This document shows, piece by piece, positions 27,101 to 35,557 of a stretch of 64,000 nt of DNA. Source of the DNA: CAYPHA01 sp964410215 (GTDB lineage Bacteria; Calditrichota; Calditrichia; Calditrichales; CAYPHA01). The notes beneath the pieces are model-generated. The model ran no database searches and was not told where the DNA came from. It saw only the letters and a program-made list of their open reading frames with translations. Every line of letters begins with the position of its first letter. Position 1 is the stretch's first letter. Made by a program: the position numbers and the translations under genes. The DNA is taken from assembly GCA_964410215.1 (NCBI GenBank), contig CAYPHA010000001.1:124001-188000 (forward strand), read 5' to 3'.

Positions 27101-29746
27101 GGATGGCGATGATACCGATTGTTCGAGTATATTTTTATAAAGGTGTACCTGATCCTCATATCTTTGCTGTAACAGGGCCATCTTTTCCGGGAGAAAGTTC
27201 GTCAGAAAATGCTCTGTGCGCGCATCCCAGCGGATGAGCGATGAAAAGCGCCTGAATTCATCTTTAAAAAGCATTTGCGCGGCCCGGGAAATCCGCCCGG
27301 TGGCATCCGTCCAGAGGGCTTCACCGGTACCAAGATAGGGCGCGGCTTTCAACCGAAGGGAATGCACCGGAAAACGGTGCCGGTTATAGCGTACCTGCTC
27401 ATCGGCAATCAGACGGTTCATGTCGATAAGTACACGACGGGTTTTGGCTTTCAGCTGTTCGGCGGCGTCTTTACCTCCAAGGGTCATCCGGAAGGTTTTC
27501 CGGGCCAGCTCGAATCCTTCCGCCGTGCGGGCAAAGGTGGAAAGGGGTACCAGTCCGATACCGCGCTTGGCCAGATTGGAAGCCAGCCAGTCAAGAGAAA
27601 TGCCGGGAGGCAGATCGTGAATAACCAGTTGGGGATACATACTGCCCGAAGGCCGTTGTATTTCAATGCGAAAACTGTTGCGCTCCCCGGGAAGGTTATA
27701 ACAGGCTTCCTCGATGGCGGTCATCCGTTCATTCAGCAGTGTATTCCTGAGGTACCAGAAAGCCCGCACCTGTTCCGGTTCATTGCGATAGAGCAGATAG
27801 GCCATGAAGATGGCCATACTGTTGGGCCGGACGGTCTCCATACAGGCTGCAAATTTTTGATGCAACCCGGGATCCGGAATTTCGGCAACGGCCAGGCGTC
27901 CGCCGGCAAAACAGTCCGTCTTGGAAAGGGAATGAATAGTAATCAGGAAACGCTTCTGTGATTCCCTGATATAGCCCATGCGGATGCGCTCATTGACCAG
28001 CTGTTTCAGCGTGGGCAGGCTTTCCGTTTGTGCGGACGGCCGGAGATTCTGATAGGAAAGGTCATCGATTACAAAAATATCCCGGTTCAGCAGCCGGGTT
28101 AACAGGCCTTTCAGGGCCTCTTCATCAAAAACACGACCACTGGCATTATGCGGTGAGTTCAGGACAACGGCACCCCTTTGTTTCCATCCGGGATCTTTTT
28201 CCATAAGCCGGTCAAGCCGGGCCATAAGACCCTCCGTGTCAATACCCAGGTTTGCATTAAGCGAAACGGTGTGCACGTCTGGGAAGCAATGCTCATAGGT
28301 CCAGCTCAGATCCGGGATGATCACCGATTCGATACCGCAGTGAAAGCCGAGAAAGCTCATAGCCGTACGTGCCGAACCGCTGACGACAAACGTATCCCTG
28401 TCGGAATAATAGGGATGATGATGCAGAAAGCGCTGCAGGAAATTGGATGCGAGTTCGGACTCTATTTCCGGATCATAAAGCTCTGTAAATACGGTTTCAA
28501 ATAATTCCCTGGGGGTACGCGCAGAAAAGGTATCCGCGACCGACGTGGGGATGTGCGGATGTGCATGCATGCGATCCTGGTACGCTTCGGAGTGGGTGGT
28601 GTAGGTTTCAGCCATACGTTCCACGGAGGTACTGTGAAGCCTGTAAGCCTGCATCATGCGGTCGGTTATGCGGTTAAGAAATGCAGGTGGTTCCGGCAGT
28701 GTTTTATTCTCAAATGCAAGTACCGGTTTATCGCTACTATCCGCCGGATCAGGATTTCCGGGTTCTTCGGCCTGCGTATGTACCATCCGGTGAGCGAGGT
28801 ATTTGACTTCTGCGGCCGACGGGGTTCCCTTGAGCTCAAAATGGACCAGTTCCAGAATTTTAAGTAGTTCCGAATTTCCCAGGACAAATATGATGGAACT
28901 GTTCTTCAGGGCGGGATTCATAAAAGCCGGTGTCATAAAACGGGTTACCCGGTTAAGCATTTTCGCTTCCCGGGCCAGGGAAAGGTGATTCGGGGCATCA
29001 TTGGTTTCAATAAAGTACAGGGGGTGCTCCAGGCTGATCATACGCAGCGTCCGCCTTGCTGTCTCAGATAGCGTTCTGCCGATGATCATGTAATTCGGAC
29101 GCGGGGGAGTCGATTTAAAATAGTGTTGCAGGGTAACGATAGCCCCTTCTTCATCATCCGGCAAAGCGGTAAAGTCCAGGTTTTCAAAATCATACAAATG
29201 GCCCGGCAAATCAAATCCGCACGTAAAAACGGTAACCGGTGTTTGGTTCGAGAAGCGGCTAATGGCTGTCAGAAATACCCGGACCGTTTCATAGATACCG
29301 CCTGCACTGATAATGCATTCACGTTTACCGCTTTCTTCCCCAAAGTCGTAATGAAGCGGATCTCTGGAGATGGTATTCAGAAAGTCTTTAAACAGTAATG
29401 CGAGCGTGCCCGGTTTCTCACGGGTGTAGCCGCCTCTGGGCAGGTAGGGCACGCACTTGGCGATGGTATCGTAAAAGAAGGACATGTAATCCGGGGTATC
29501 CGCCAGCTCTTCCGATGTAGAACCGGACTGCGAAGAATGGTCCGGGGCTGGCGTGTCCATCCCTGTCGTGAGTCGAAAATAAGCCTTGTGTAAACGGGAA
29601 TCCTGTATCGGGTTGCCGATATGAAAATTTATCCGTTCATTTTCGGGAACCGGCGCAGCAGCGGTTGCCTCGCTGATTTCTGAGACTTTTGCCGCCTTTA
29701 CCGGCCGTAACTGGAAATATTCAAGTGGATCCTTGGCACTGTTCAT
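24140..29746 (-). CDS. giant fusion: aminotransferase-like + PLP aminotransferase + divergent PEP-carboxylase-like domain
   Basis: 1868 residues. Residues ~30-330 look like an aminotransferase fold that lacks a PLP lysine (ISAGGIYETVRVFL, IIGRTLSETARRTL). Residues ~395-790 are a full fold type I aminotransferase: substrate Asn in NSPHNASGRVF (530-540), Asp562 and Tyr565 in DDLSYQ, PLP Lys609 in HSLSKTDCFAGGR, Arg753 near the end. Residues ~800-1868 carry the PEP-carboxylase motif series in the right order: TVHPT (His914, like the catalytic TAHPT), GDWDG (1002-1006), SMSTEP (1225), IPLFED (1262), FIAGSD (1307), and GSGEPMQRQGG (1351-1361, like GRGGSxGRGG). Several catalytic residues are changed. 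Upstream SPFH gene is 25 bases away; carA follows after 42. A joint PEP-to-aspartate activity is inferred, not shown. Confidence 0.75.
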   Translation of the reverse strand: MNSAKDPLEYFQLRPVKAAKVSEISEATAAAPVPENERINFHIGNPIQDSRLHKAYFRLTTGMDTPAPDHSSQSGSTSEELADTPDYMSFFYDTIAKCVPYLPRGGYTREKPGTLALLFKDFLNTISRDPLHYDFGEESGKRECIISAGGIYETVRVFLTAISRFSNQTPVTVFTCGFDLPGHLYDFENLDFTALPDDEEGAIVTLQHYFKSTPPRPNYMIIGRTLSETARRTLRMISLEHPLYFIETNDAPNHLSLAREAKMLNRVTRFMTPAFMNPALKNSSIIFVLGNSELLKILELVHFELKGTPSAAEVKYLAHRMVHTQAEEPGNPDPADSSDKPVLAFENKTLPEPPAFLNRITDRMMQAYRLHSTSVERMAETYTTHSEAYQDRMHAHPHIPTSVADTFSARTPRELFETVFTELYDPEIESELASNFLQRFLHHHPYYSDRDTFVVSGSARTAMSFLGFHCGIESVIIPDLSWTYEHCFPDVHTVSLNANLGIDTEGLMARLDRLMEKDPGWKQRGAVVLNSPHNASGRVFDEEALKGLLTRLLNRDIFVIDDLSYQNLRPSAQTESLPTLKQLVNERIRMGYIRESQKRFLITIHSLSKTDCFAGGRLAVAEIPDPGLHQKFAACMETVRPNSMAIFMAYLLYRNEPEQVRAFWYLRNTLLNERMTAIEEACYNLPGERNSFRIEIQRPSGSMYPQLVIHDLPPGISLDWLASNLAKRGIGLVPLSTFARTAEGFELARKTFRMTLGGKDAAEQLKAKTRRVLIDMNRLIADEQVRYNRHRFPVHSLRLKAAPYLGTGEALWTDATGRISRAAQMLFKDEFRRFSSLIRWDARTEHFLTNFLPEKMALLQQRYEDQVHLYKNILEQSVSSPSGITGILEQEFYKENTADRQQRFRRRLFDRTVHPTQMYALDVDLKTDTLLEQVFFGRRASEKETQSLALSLVHEYLGSNIAVNSIEEADELVSDLGAVIRAEEYARWNGRFNQPAFLSFWGDWDGSTRPSGQGHRLVAAALLKNVSLLAEIIRTLMKYNRDLVIPADLRREIERLDAQKAGFWNLSNKITSLTNQLEKRYRSVLPFQAPSGRLDALASKLRLARDPLTALWQHNDRLEKRMFELRRERRQSMEYYFALNKRLRKFLHSRLPEIERLLSHPEVALKAGTYRSLLRRFILTPRIHQKMILSEDPFAIDTTVHNMFEINQIASEYGNPGMVLALQVSMSTEPEALISLDSKMRARNEMLKRENPDTELPNIWLIPLFEDTETIESLTTYLDRIWNYAIRSRRVDQAAADRFSDMICELFIAGSDISQQVGQARGAVLYREAKHKAVRWLAERGLVEKVRMKLGSGEPMQRQGGYYDALSGKEPFRFNTENKTRFQTIKPSIQKSAEYARIPLMGILSTGDLRTFQSTIFERLRHLPVNELAQLLYHLHAAQIFHDNELVRASEPLLDTRLIFQERGYQELELRTTGKRDPLYNEFSELVTKNFRQILYGQDADVVGIHAISYFISRAMPALRDRPTVRPSRDVSEQRGQKIIARIAQTLPMAAHGSLLRAIGHNRAQTMILGINQLTTGLFRAIDEFSNRQSSYSDSVSLINDRILPHLHVREILHSLRLYHDREQTYLKRMERAFPPGNSCFAVLREDTDAITGFIPYFQRELIRRFGIEPSVFFENGTFNPALLPTLDPEIAVLVQKDLFNSDPQTLFRLIDGPVDPKWKEEVSRLLVIPENVRALRSQLWEVIENSVFQQVKSFVELAGAIHALSSGMGQTDLPFPADTTKVFRLGSQVADLLRGIVDDSMRQFLIAAVQYLTQVPRSMSEVPIDIIRALRDVEQIVKIEEQAFSESEQNLIRFYTTQMARICGENG

Positions 29747-29771
29747 TAAAGACTAACGGTTTCCCCTGATA

Positions 29772-30755
29772 CTATGTGTTGGATGTGTTCTTGTTTTCTT
29801 TTTTAACCGACTGCGCATCGAGAATGTTCTGTAAAAACGCATGGATGGCAGACATGAACTGTGATCCCTGTGTGAAATCTCCCGGAGAGAGTGAAACAAC
29901 GGTCCTGGCGTTCTTCAGATTCTGGCTGGCTTCTGCCAGTCGGGCAACCTGGGGAGTCAGGACAAGCAATTCGGGATTGTTTTTCAACAGCTCCAGTTCC
30001 TTGCGGTCAAATTCGAGTTGTTTATTGCGCCGTTTCAATTCTTCCGTAATGCGTTTTTCGGCTATTTCGGCTTCGTTCTGTTCTGTAACTTTCTGCATTT
30101 CATATTTTTTCACTTCCAGGGCATGTTCGGATTTGGAGACTTTTTCATCCGCGTCAATCTTTGCCTTCATGGCGGCAACACGCGCTTCCTGTTTAGTGAC
30201 TTCCGTTTGTTCCAGGATGCGTGAAGCTTCCCGCTGCCGCATGGCCTCGGCGATTTCCACTGAAACAGGGTCTATGGCCTGAACCGTCAGCGTTACGATG
30301 TCAATACCAAGCGAATCCACGGTTTTGCCCAGTTTCTTATCGAGATGTGCGGACAGGGATTCCGATTTCAGTTCATCAATTTCATTTTTTTCGACGTATT
30401 CTTTAACCAGGGATTGCAGAAGAACAATAACTTCCTGCAGGGCTTTGGAAACGCATTCATAGTTCCATCCTCCCACGCGGATGAGCGCGGAAAGATGATC
30501 GTTCGATGCGGCGACGGAAACGGCCAGGCGGACATTCACGGGCAGTTTACCGCTGGCTTCCGCCTCGATGTCAACAATTTTGGAATGAATGGTGCCCGGA
30601 ATGGCCAGACTGAAATGCCTGGGATAGAAACGGGCGCGGCGCAATCGTACTTTTCCGGCGGATTCGTAAAGAATCAGGTTATCGGGGCGGCGTATACGCA
30701 GTTCAAGAAGAACAAGGACGACGAGGATCACCAGGATGCCGACACTGACTAACAT
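29772..30755 (-). CDS. SPFH/Band 7 membrane protein
   Basis: ATG 30755 follows AGGAGG and starts directly with a membrane anchor (LVSVGILVILVVLVLLELRI). A Band 7 domain of about 150 residues is followed by a long charged coiled coil (EQTEVTKQEARVAAMKAK onwards) and an Ala-rich end, the architecture of flotillin- and stomatin-like scaffolds that form membrane-bound oligomers. It lies 25 bases upstream of the giant fusion gene on the same strand, so a scaffold for that enzyme is conceivable. Family membership is firm, role is not. Confidence 0.82.
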   Translation of the reverse strand: MLVSVGILVILVVLVLLELRIRRPDNLILYESAGKVRLRRARFYPRHFSLAIPGTIHSKIVDIEAEASGKLPVNVRLAVSVAASNDHLSALIRVGGWNYECVSKALQEVIVLLQSLVKEYVEKNEIDELKSESLSAHLDKKLGKTVDSLGIDIVTLTVQAIDPVSVEIAEAMRQREASRILEQTEVTKQEARVAAMKAKIDADEKVSKSEHALEVKKYEMQKVTEQNEAEIAEKRITEELKRRNKQLEFDRKELELLKNNPELLVLTPQVARLAEASQNLKNARTVVSLSPGDFTQGSQFMSAIHAFLQNILDAQSVKKENKNTSNT

Positions 30756-30887
30756 ATTTCCTCCTGCGAAGATAGCTGGCATGTATACAAAAAATGCCTA
30801 CAAGGATGTTGTAGACATTTCCGGCATAAAATTGTATGTATATTAATTTTGGTGAAAATTTATTAAAAAATAGCAGGTAAATGCAAA

Positions 30888-32162
30888 TTAATTTCCCATG
30901 GCATTAATCACATTTGCCGGAGGAATATCAGCATCGAAATGTGCATTGATGGTTGCTATCCATTCATTGGCGATCAATGCATTGCCGGCATCGGTCGCAT
31001 GCAGACCGTCGAGACTGAAAAACCCGCCTGTAATGAAGGCTCCGTCAAAAGAATGCCCGGTTATATCGATACCGGAGACATTCACACCGGCCATGAAATT
31101 ATACATGTCAACAACGGGGATATCACGGGCCCGGGCCTCATTTTCGATAATCGCATTAAAGGCGATCAATTGTGTATTCAGCACATCCTGTTCGTCCTGG
31201 TCCAGGTAAAAGACATCCGGCAGCGGATCGCCTTTGCCGCCGTTGGCTTCGGGTATACCTGTTCCGCGGGACAGTGTGTCGATCGCCGAAAACAGGACGA
31301 GGTCGTTTTCATCAACACCGACCAGGGGGATGCGTTCATCATTTTCATCCAGAACCGGTTCCAGTGTGGTGAAGTTGAACAGATAGGGTGGAATGGTGGT
31401 AAAATAGGCCACATTCCGGTAACTGGCAAGGTTCGCCACGACGATTTCCGCACCGGTGGCTGAAAGGGAATCGAGCAGTTCTTTATACAGAAACTCAAAA
31501 TCCGTTTCCGAAGTGAGCACTTCTTCGACCGTACCGCCCAGCAGGGCATAAGCCAGCAGGTCGCTGTTACCGATCCAGCAGGTGATAAATGTCGGATCCA
31601 GTTCGGCCACCTGTCCGACCAGCGTTTTTCTCGAACCTGCCGCTTTATCCCTGTTTCTCAGGATCAGATCTATGAACTGTGACTGGCTGAAACTTTCCTC
31701 TGTCGTGACGGACTCCAGCAGGTCGGCCAGCAGAACACCAGGCATGGACAGGTTGTGATAGGGATGCGGGAGATTTTTTATGTCATCCGAAATATACGGT
31801 GATGCGGAATCGAAAGAGCTGTAATCCGAATAAAATGCCGGTACAAGAGCCAGCGGCAGCAGGGATTCCAGTTGCAGAATGCCGGCACCGATGGGTGTGT
31901 AAGAGCCGATCCCGGGGTAATCCAGCAGCGGTTGTGTGAAATCATCCACCCCGGCCTGCCGGGCTATCTGTGCCGGATAACTGAACTGCTGGTGCATTTC
32001 CGTCAGCGCTCCCGATTGAAAACCGGAGGACAGGTTTCCGCCTACGGCGACATAGGTCGAAAAATCAGCGGAGCCGGTTGAAAATACCACCGGATCCGCA
32101 TCGTCAAGCGTGCAACCGGCAATCAGAAAAAATGAGAGTAGCAGTATCGTAATATGTTTCAT
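30888..32162 (-). CDS. SGNH/GDSL-like lipoprotein with altered active site
   Basis: 424 residues with lipobox LIAGC (Cys17). The fold blocks of the Bacteroidota SGNH family paired with FadL can be followed: block I would read GNSLTAG but here is GGNLSSG (about 41-47), so the nucleophilic Ser is replaced by Asn; block III normally WIGNND is WIGNSD; the C-terminal DxxH block is kept (SLDGLHATDAGNAL). It may bind rather than cut lipids, or use a neighbouring Ser (45 or 46). It follows the FadL gene after 20 bases on the same strand, as commonly found. Confidence 0.75.
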   Translation of the reverse strand: MKHITILLLSFFLIAGCTLDDADPVVFSTGSADFSTYVAVGGNLSSGFQSGALTEMHQQFSYPAQIARQAGVDDFTQPLLDYPGIGSYTPIGAGILQLESLLPLALVPAFYSDYSSFDSASPYISDDIKNLPHPYHNLSMPGVLLADLLESVTTEESFSQSQFIDLILRNRDKAAGSRKTLVGQVAELDPTFITCWIGNSDLLAYALLGGTVEEVLTSETDFEFLYKELLDSLSATGAEIVVANLASYRNVAYFTTIPPYLFNFTTLEPVLDENDERIPLVGVDENDLVLFSAIDTLSRGTGIPEANGGKGDPLPDVFYLDQDEQDVLNTQLIAFNAIIENEARARDIPVVDMYNFMAGVNVSGIDITGHSFDGAFITGGFFSLDGLHATDAGNALIANEWIATINAHFDADIPPANVINAMGN

Positions 32163-32182
32163 CAGTCATTCTCCAAACTTAT

Positions 32183-33439
32183 TTAAAACGTCCAGCCAAT
32201 ACTCAATGCGTACATATTTGCCAGACTGTTATAAACGCCGTTAAAATCCTCGACCGCGTCCGTGATTTCACGTTCTTCCTGACGAAGCAGCATGTAAGCA
32301 CCATCGATCGTCACATCCAGGAAATTTTCAAAGACAAAACGATAACCGAATCCAAGGGAATAAATATTGCGGTTACCCTCCGGTAAAGAAGGCTCTACAT
32401 ACTTATCGGGAACCGCCTGGTTATCCCGGATATAACCACCGCGCAGGGCAATAGCATCGCTTAAACGGTATTCCAGTCCGACACGGATACTGTAACTGTC
32501 TTCGTAATTGCGCGGATTAACCTGCCTTGTTACACCGCCGGCAGCGTTTTCGAAATCAAGAACCATCTCATCATAACTGCTCCAGCCAATATGCAGATAG
32601 TCCACTTCTGCCGTCAGTTTTTCAAAAGGTGTATAAGCAATACCCGCTCCCATCATCACCGGGAGTTCCAGTTCCGATCTGACTTTCATCGGGGGATACA
32701 GAAATCGAATTTCACCATCTCCCTGAGAACTTCCGGTGCCTGGGAATTTGAAGTCAACATCGCCGTCTGTAAAATCAAGTTGTACATTACTCCTGTAGAC
32801 AGCACCCAGCGAAAGCGAACGTACCGGCTGAAGGCGGATACCCAGGTTGAATCCATAGGAATAGGTATTGGCACCGAGTGAGGACAAACCAAAAATATCA
32901 TGCGGTGCGTAATATACATTTTTTTCAAGGGTCACGGAACCGTAAACCAGGTTAAAGCCTGCCGCGATTGAAATAAAATCCCATGGTTGATAAGAGAGGA
33001 CCGGATTCAGATAGAAGGTTGTGATATTTGAATACGTGGCCAGGGTGCGGCCGACCCATTCCTCGCCCCAGTTGGTTCCCAGTCCGAACAGGGAATAGAA
33101 GCCGAACCCGGCATGCAGTCCTTTTATCACGGGAAAGGTCAGATAAAATGTTGAAGGGGGAAACCAGTCGCTTTCCGTTTTATGAAACGCGTAGGGGTCG
33201 ATACGTTCATCTGCCTGAAAGGAAGCACGCGGCATGATAAGTGTTGTACCGAAATAATAGTGGGTGCCGGACAACTGATTAATACCAGCCGGATTATAAA
33301 AGACAGCCGAAGCGTCATTTGCCTGGGCCATGAACGCACCTCCCATGGCGGTAGCCCTGGCGCCATGCTCATAGATCGAGAAACCTGAACCGTAAGCGAT
33401 GGACAGGGGCAAAAGGAAGAAAAGAATCTTTTTCAGCAT
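32183..33439 (-). CDS. OmpP1/FadL/TodX-family outer-membrane transporter
   Basis: ATG 33439 has GGGAG just upstream. After a signal peptide ending IAYG comes the FadL hatch signature SGFSIYEHGARATAMGGAF, then ASAVFYNPAGI, and a string of beta-strands ending with an aromatic residue (YALSIGWTF). Such porins take up long-chain fatty acids and other hydrophobic molecules. Together with the GDSL-like lipoprotein it forms a two-gene operon, divergent from the FG-GAP gene. Confidence 0.92.
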   Translation of the reverse strand: MLKKILFFLLPLSIAYGSGFSIYEHGARATAMGGAFMAQANDASAVFYNPAGINQLSGTHYYFGTTLIMPRASFQADERIDPYAFHKTESDWFPPSTFYLTFPVIKGLHAGFGFYSLFGLGTNWGEEWVGRTLATYSNITTFYLNPVLSYQPWDFISIAAGFNLVYGSVTLEKNVYYAPHDIFGLSSLGANTYSYGFNLGIRLQPVRSLSLGAVYRSNVQLDFTDGDVDFKFPGTGSSQGDGEIRFLYPPMKVRSELELPVMMGAGIAYTPFEKLTAEVDYLHIGWSSYDEMVLDFENAAGGVTRQVNPRNYEDSYSIRVGLEYRLSDAIALRGGYIRDNQAVPDKYVEPSLPEGNRNIYSLGFGYRFVFENFLDVTIDGAYMLLRQEEREITDAVEDFNGVYNSLANMYALSIGWTF

Positions 33440-33683
33440 AGTGTCTCCCAGGTACAAAATACAAAAGATGAAGGATGATAACAGTACAATCGTATCTTAA
33501 CAATTTATTACATACGACAAAAAAAGGCAATTGTTGACTCTTTTATCAAATATTTAAAAATACGACTTTTTTTTATACAATTTGTTGACCAAAACCATAA
33601 TTTCTTTAACGAAATACAATTATATTCCGTTTATGGGAATTAAGTAAACTCAGTGAAAAAAGCAACAGGGGAAACACAGGGAT

Positions 33684-35498
33684 ATGGAAAGAAAAGGTAT
33701 ATTAATTCTGGTGATGACGGCTATTGCCAGTGTATTAATTATTCAGTTGCCGGTCTTTGCACAGTATGAAAATGACATTTTTACCGGACCTGTTCAGGCA
33801 TTCGGTGGGCACGAGACGCAGGGTGTGGCCTGGGGGGACTATAACGCTGATGGTTACGTGGATTTATACCTTTCCAACGGGCGTGTCCGTGTACCCTGGG
33901 AAGGACTCTTATATAAAAACAACGGCGATGGTACTTTCGATTCCGTGGCCACTGCCGGTGTCATCGTCACCGAAACCTATATATCCGGTGGCTGTTCATG
34001 GGGTGATTATGATAACGACGGGGATCTTGACCTGTATGTGGCCAATGCTATTAACGGGTTCAGCACACCGCCGAACAGTCTTTACCTGAATAATAATGAC
34101 GGGACTTTTTCCAATGCTACCGCGGGTGACATTGTCGCCTCCGGTAAATCCTATTCAGCAGGCGTAGGCTGGGTGGATTTCGATGAAGACGGCTGGCTGG
34201 ATGGTTTCAGCAGTGACCTGAATCAGTTCAGTAAACCAACCAACCATTCGTTATACCGGAATGAGAAGGATGGCAGCTTTGTTAAGGTGGAAAACCAGTT
34301 GACCACGGGTATCTCCGGTCTGGGAGGATTTTCCTGGATTGATTTTGACATGGATGGCGATATGGATGTCGTGACTCTTTCCGGCGGGATCGGGGCCAGT
34401 AACGTTCTGTGGGTTAATAACGGAAACGACTTTACTTCTGAAATCCTGCATGAAGATATGGAATCCCAGGGAGCAAGCTGGGGCGATTATGACAATGATG
34501 GTGATTTTGACCTGTTTATTACAAACTTCAGCAATGAGACCGGGGCCGAACGCAATATTCTCCTGCGCAATGATGGAACGGAAGCCGATGTCCCCCTGTT
34601 CCATCAGGTAACGGAAGGTGATGTCGTAGCGGATTCTGATTTTTCGCACAGCAGCGCCTTCGCCGACTTCAATAACGATGGTTACCTGGATCTGATTGTT
34701 GCCAATGACGGCGGTTATAAAGAAGGATACCGCAGCCGTTTGTATATGAACAACGGTGCAGGCGAATTAATCAGGTTCGATGGAACCATATTCAGCGATA
34801 GCGCCAGTTTCTGCCGTTCGGTGGCCTGTGCCGATATTGATAATGATGGCGATATCGATGTCATCGTAGGCAGAGACGGTAAAAACCGTCTGTTCATAAA
34901 CAAGGGTAATGACAATAATTATGTCCAGTTTTCATTAAGCGGAAATCCCGAAACTGGAATAAATGCATCTGCAATTGGGACTATTCTTAAGCTGAAGGCG
35001 AACGGTTTCTGGCAGTTACGTGATCTTTCTTCGCAAACCGGACGCGGCGCACAGAACAGCCCGGTCGTACATTTCGGTTTAGGGGATGCCGCTATTGTTG
35101 ACTCGCTGGTTATCCTGTGGCCCGATGCAGCCAACACCAGAAGTGTATATACCGGTCTTGCCGTTAATACAATACATCGTTTCGATGCAACAACAATCGA
35201 TCCGTCCGATAGTCGCGTCCTTAATAATTTCCAACTTTATCAGAATTATCCGAATCCGTTTAATCCGGTAACGACCATCTGTTATACTGTTGGGGCGTAT
35301 GGCAATACGCCCCAACGCGTCGAATTAACCATCCATAATATTTTGGGGAAAAAAATGGCGACGCTGGTGGATGGGGTGCAAAATGCGGGATATCATACCG
35401 TACAGTGGAATGCGGTTCCGGTTCCGGCCGGTGTATATTATTACAGTTTGAGAACAGACCTGGGAACAATTACACGGAAAATGGTGTATATAAAGTGA
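33684..35498 (+). CDS. secreted FG-GAP/VCBS and ASPIC-UnbV repeat protein with T9SS domain
   Basis: Signal peptide (to LPVFAQ), then about seven FG-GAP/VCBS repeats with calcium-binding DxDxDGxxD loops (WGDYNADGYVDLY, WGDYDNDGDLDLY and others), an ASPIC/UnbV domain (ASAIGTILKLKANG, VVHFGLGDA, ILWPD) and a type A T9SS domain from about residue 515 (NYPNPFNPVTTI, ending RKMVYIK). It should be a surface or secreted adhesin-like propeller. The T9SS domain contains the same palindromic insertion as the GH18 protein. A terminator follows. Confidence 0.9.
   Translation: MERKGILILVMTAIASVLIIQLPVFAQYENDIFTGPVQAFGGHETQGVAWGDYNADGYVDLYLSNGRVRVPWEGLLYKNNGDGTFDSVATAGVIVTETYISGGCSWGDYDNDGDLDLYVANAINGFSTPPNSLYLNNNDGTFSNATAGDIVASGKSYSAGVGWVDFDEDGWLDGFSSDLNQFSKPTNHSLYRNEKDGSFVKVENQLTTGISGLGGFSWIDFDMDGDMDVVTLSGGIGASNVLWVNNGNDFTSEILHEDMESQGASWGDYDNDGDFDLFITNFSNETGAERNILLRNDGTEADVPLFHQVTEGDVVADSDFSHSSAFADFNNDGYLDLIVANDGGYKEGYRSRLYMNNGAGELIRFDGTIFSDSASFCRSVACADIDNDGDIDVIVGRDGKNRLFINKGNDNNYVQFSLSGNPETGINASAIGTILKLKANGFWQLRDLSSQTGRGAQNSPVVHFGLGDAAIVDSLVILWPDAANTRSVYTGLAVNTIHRFDATTIDPSDSRVLNNFQLYQNYPNPFNPVTTICYTVGAYGNTPQRVELTIHNILGKKMATLVDGVQNAGYHTVQWNAVPVPAGVYYYSLRTDLGTITRKMVYIK
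35290..35315. repeat. palindromic repeat element inside T9SS domain, copy 2
   Basis: Identical over all 26 bases to 3289-3314. The 18 or so bases after it (CGCGTCGAATTAACCATCCA) also match copy 1 except for one base, while the sequence before it differs. In frame it again encodes VGAYGNTPQ, between TTICY and VELTIHN. Confidence 0.85.
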
Positions 35499-35521
35499 CC
35501 CCAGGATAACCTCCTGTTTAG

Positions 35522-35557
35522 AACCCGTCGAGCTCTCCGGAGCCGGCGGGTTTTTTT
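35522..35557 (+). terminator. rho-independent terminator after FG-GAP gene
   Basis: Nine-pair stem AACCCGTCG / CGGCGGGTT (35522-35530 and 35544-35552, one T-G pair) followed by seven T. It lies between convergent genes and overlaps the stop region of the hybrid kinase gene. Confidence 0.85.
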
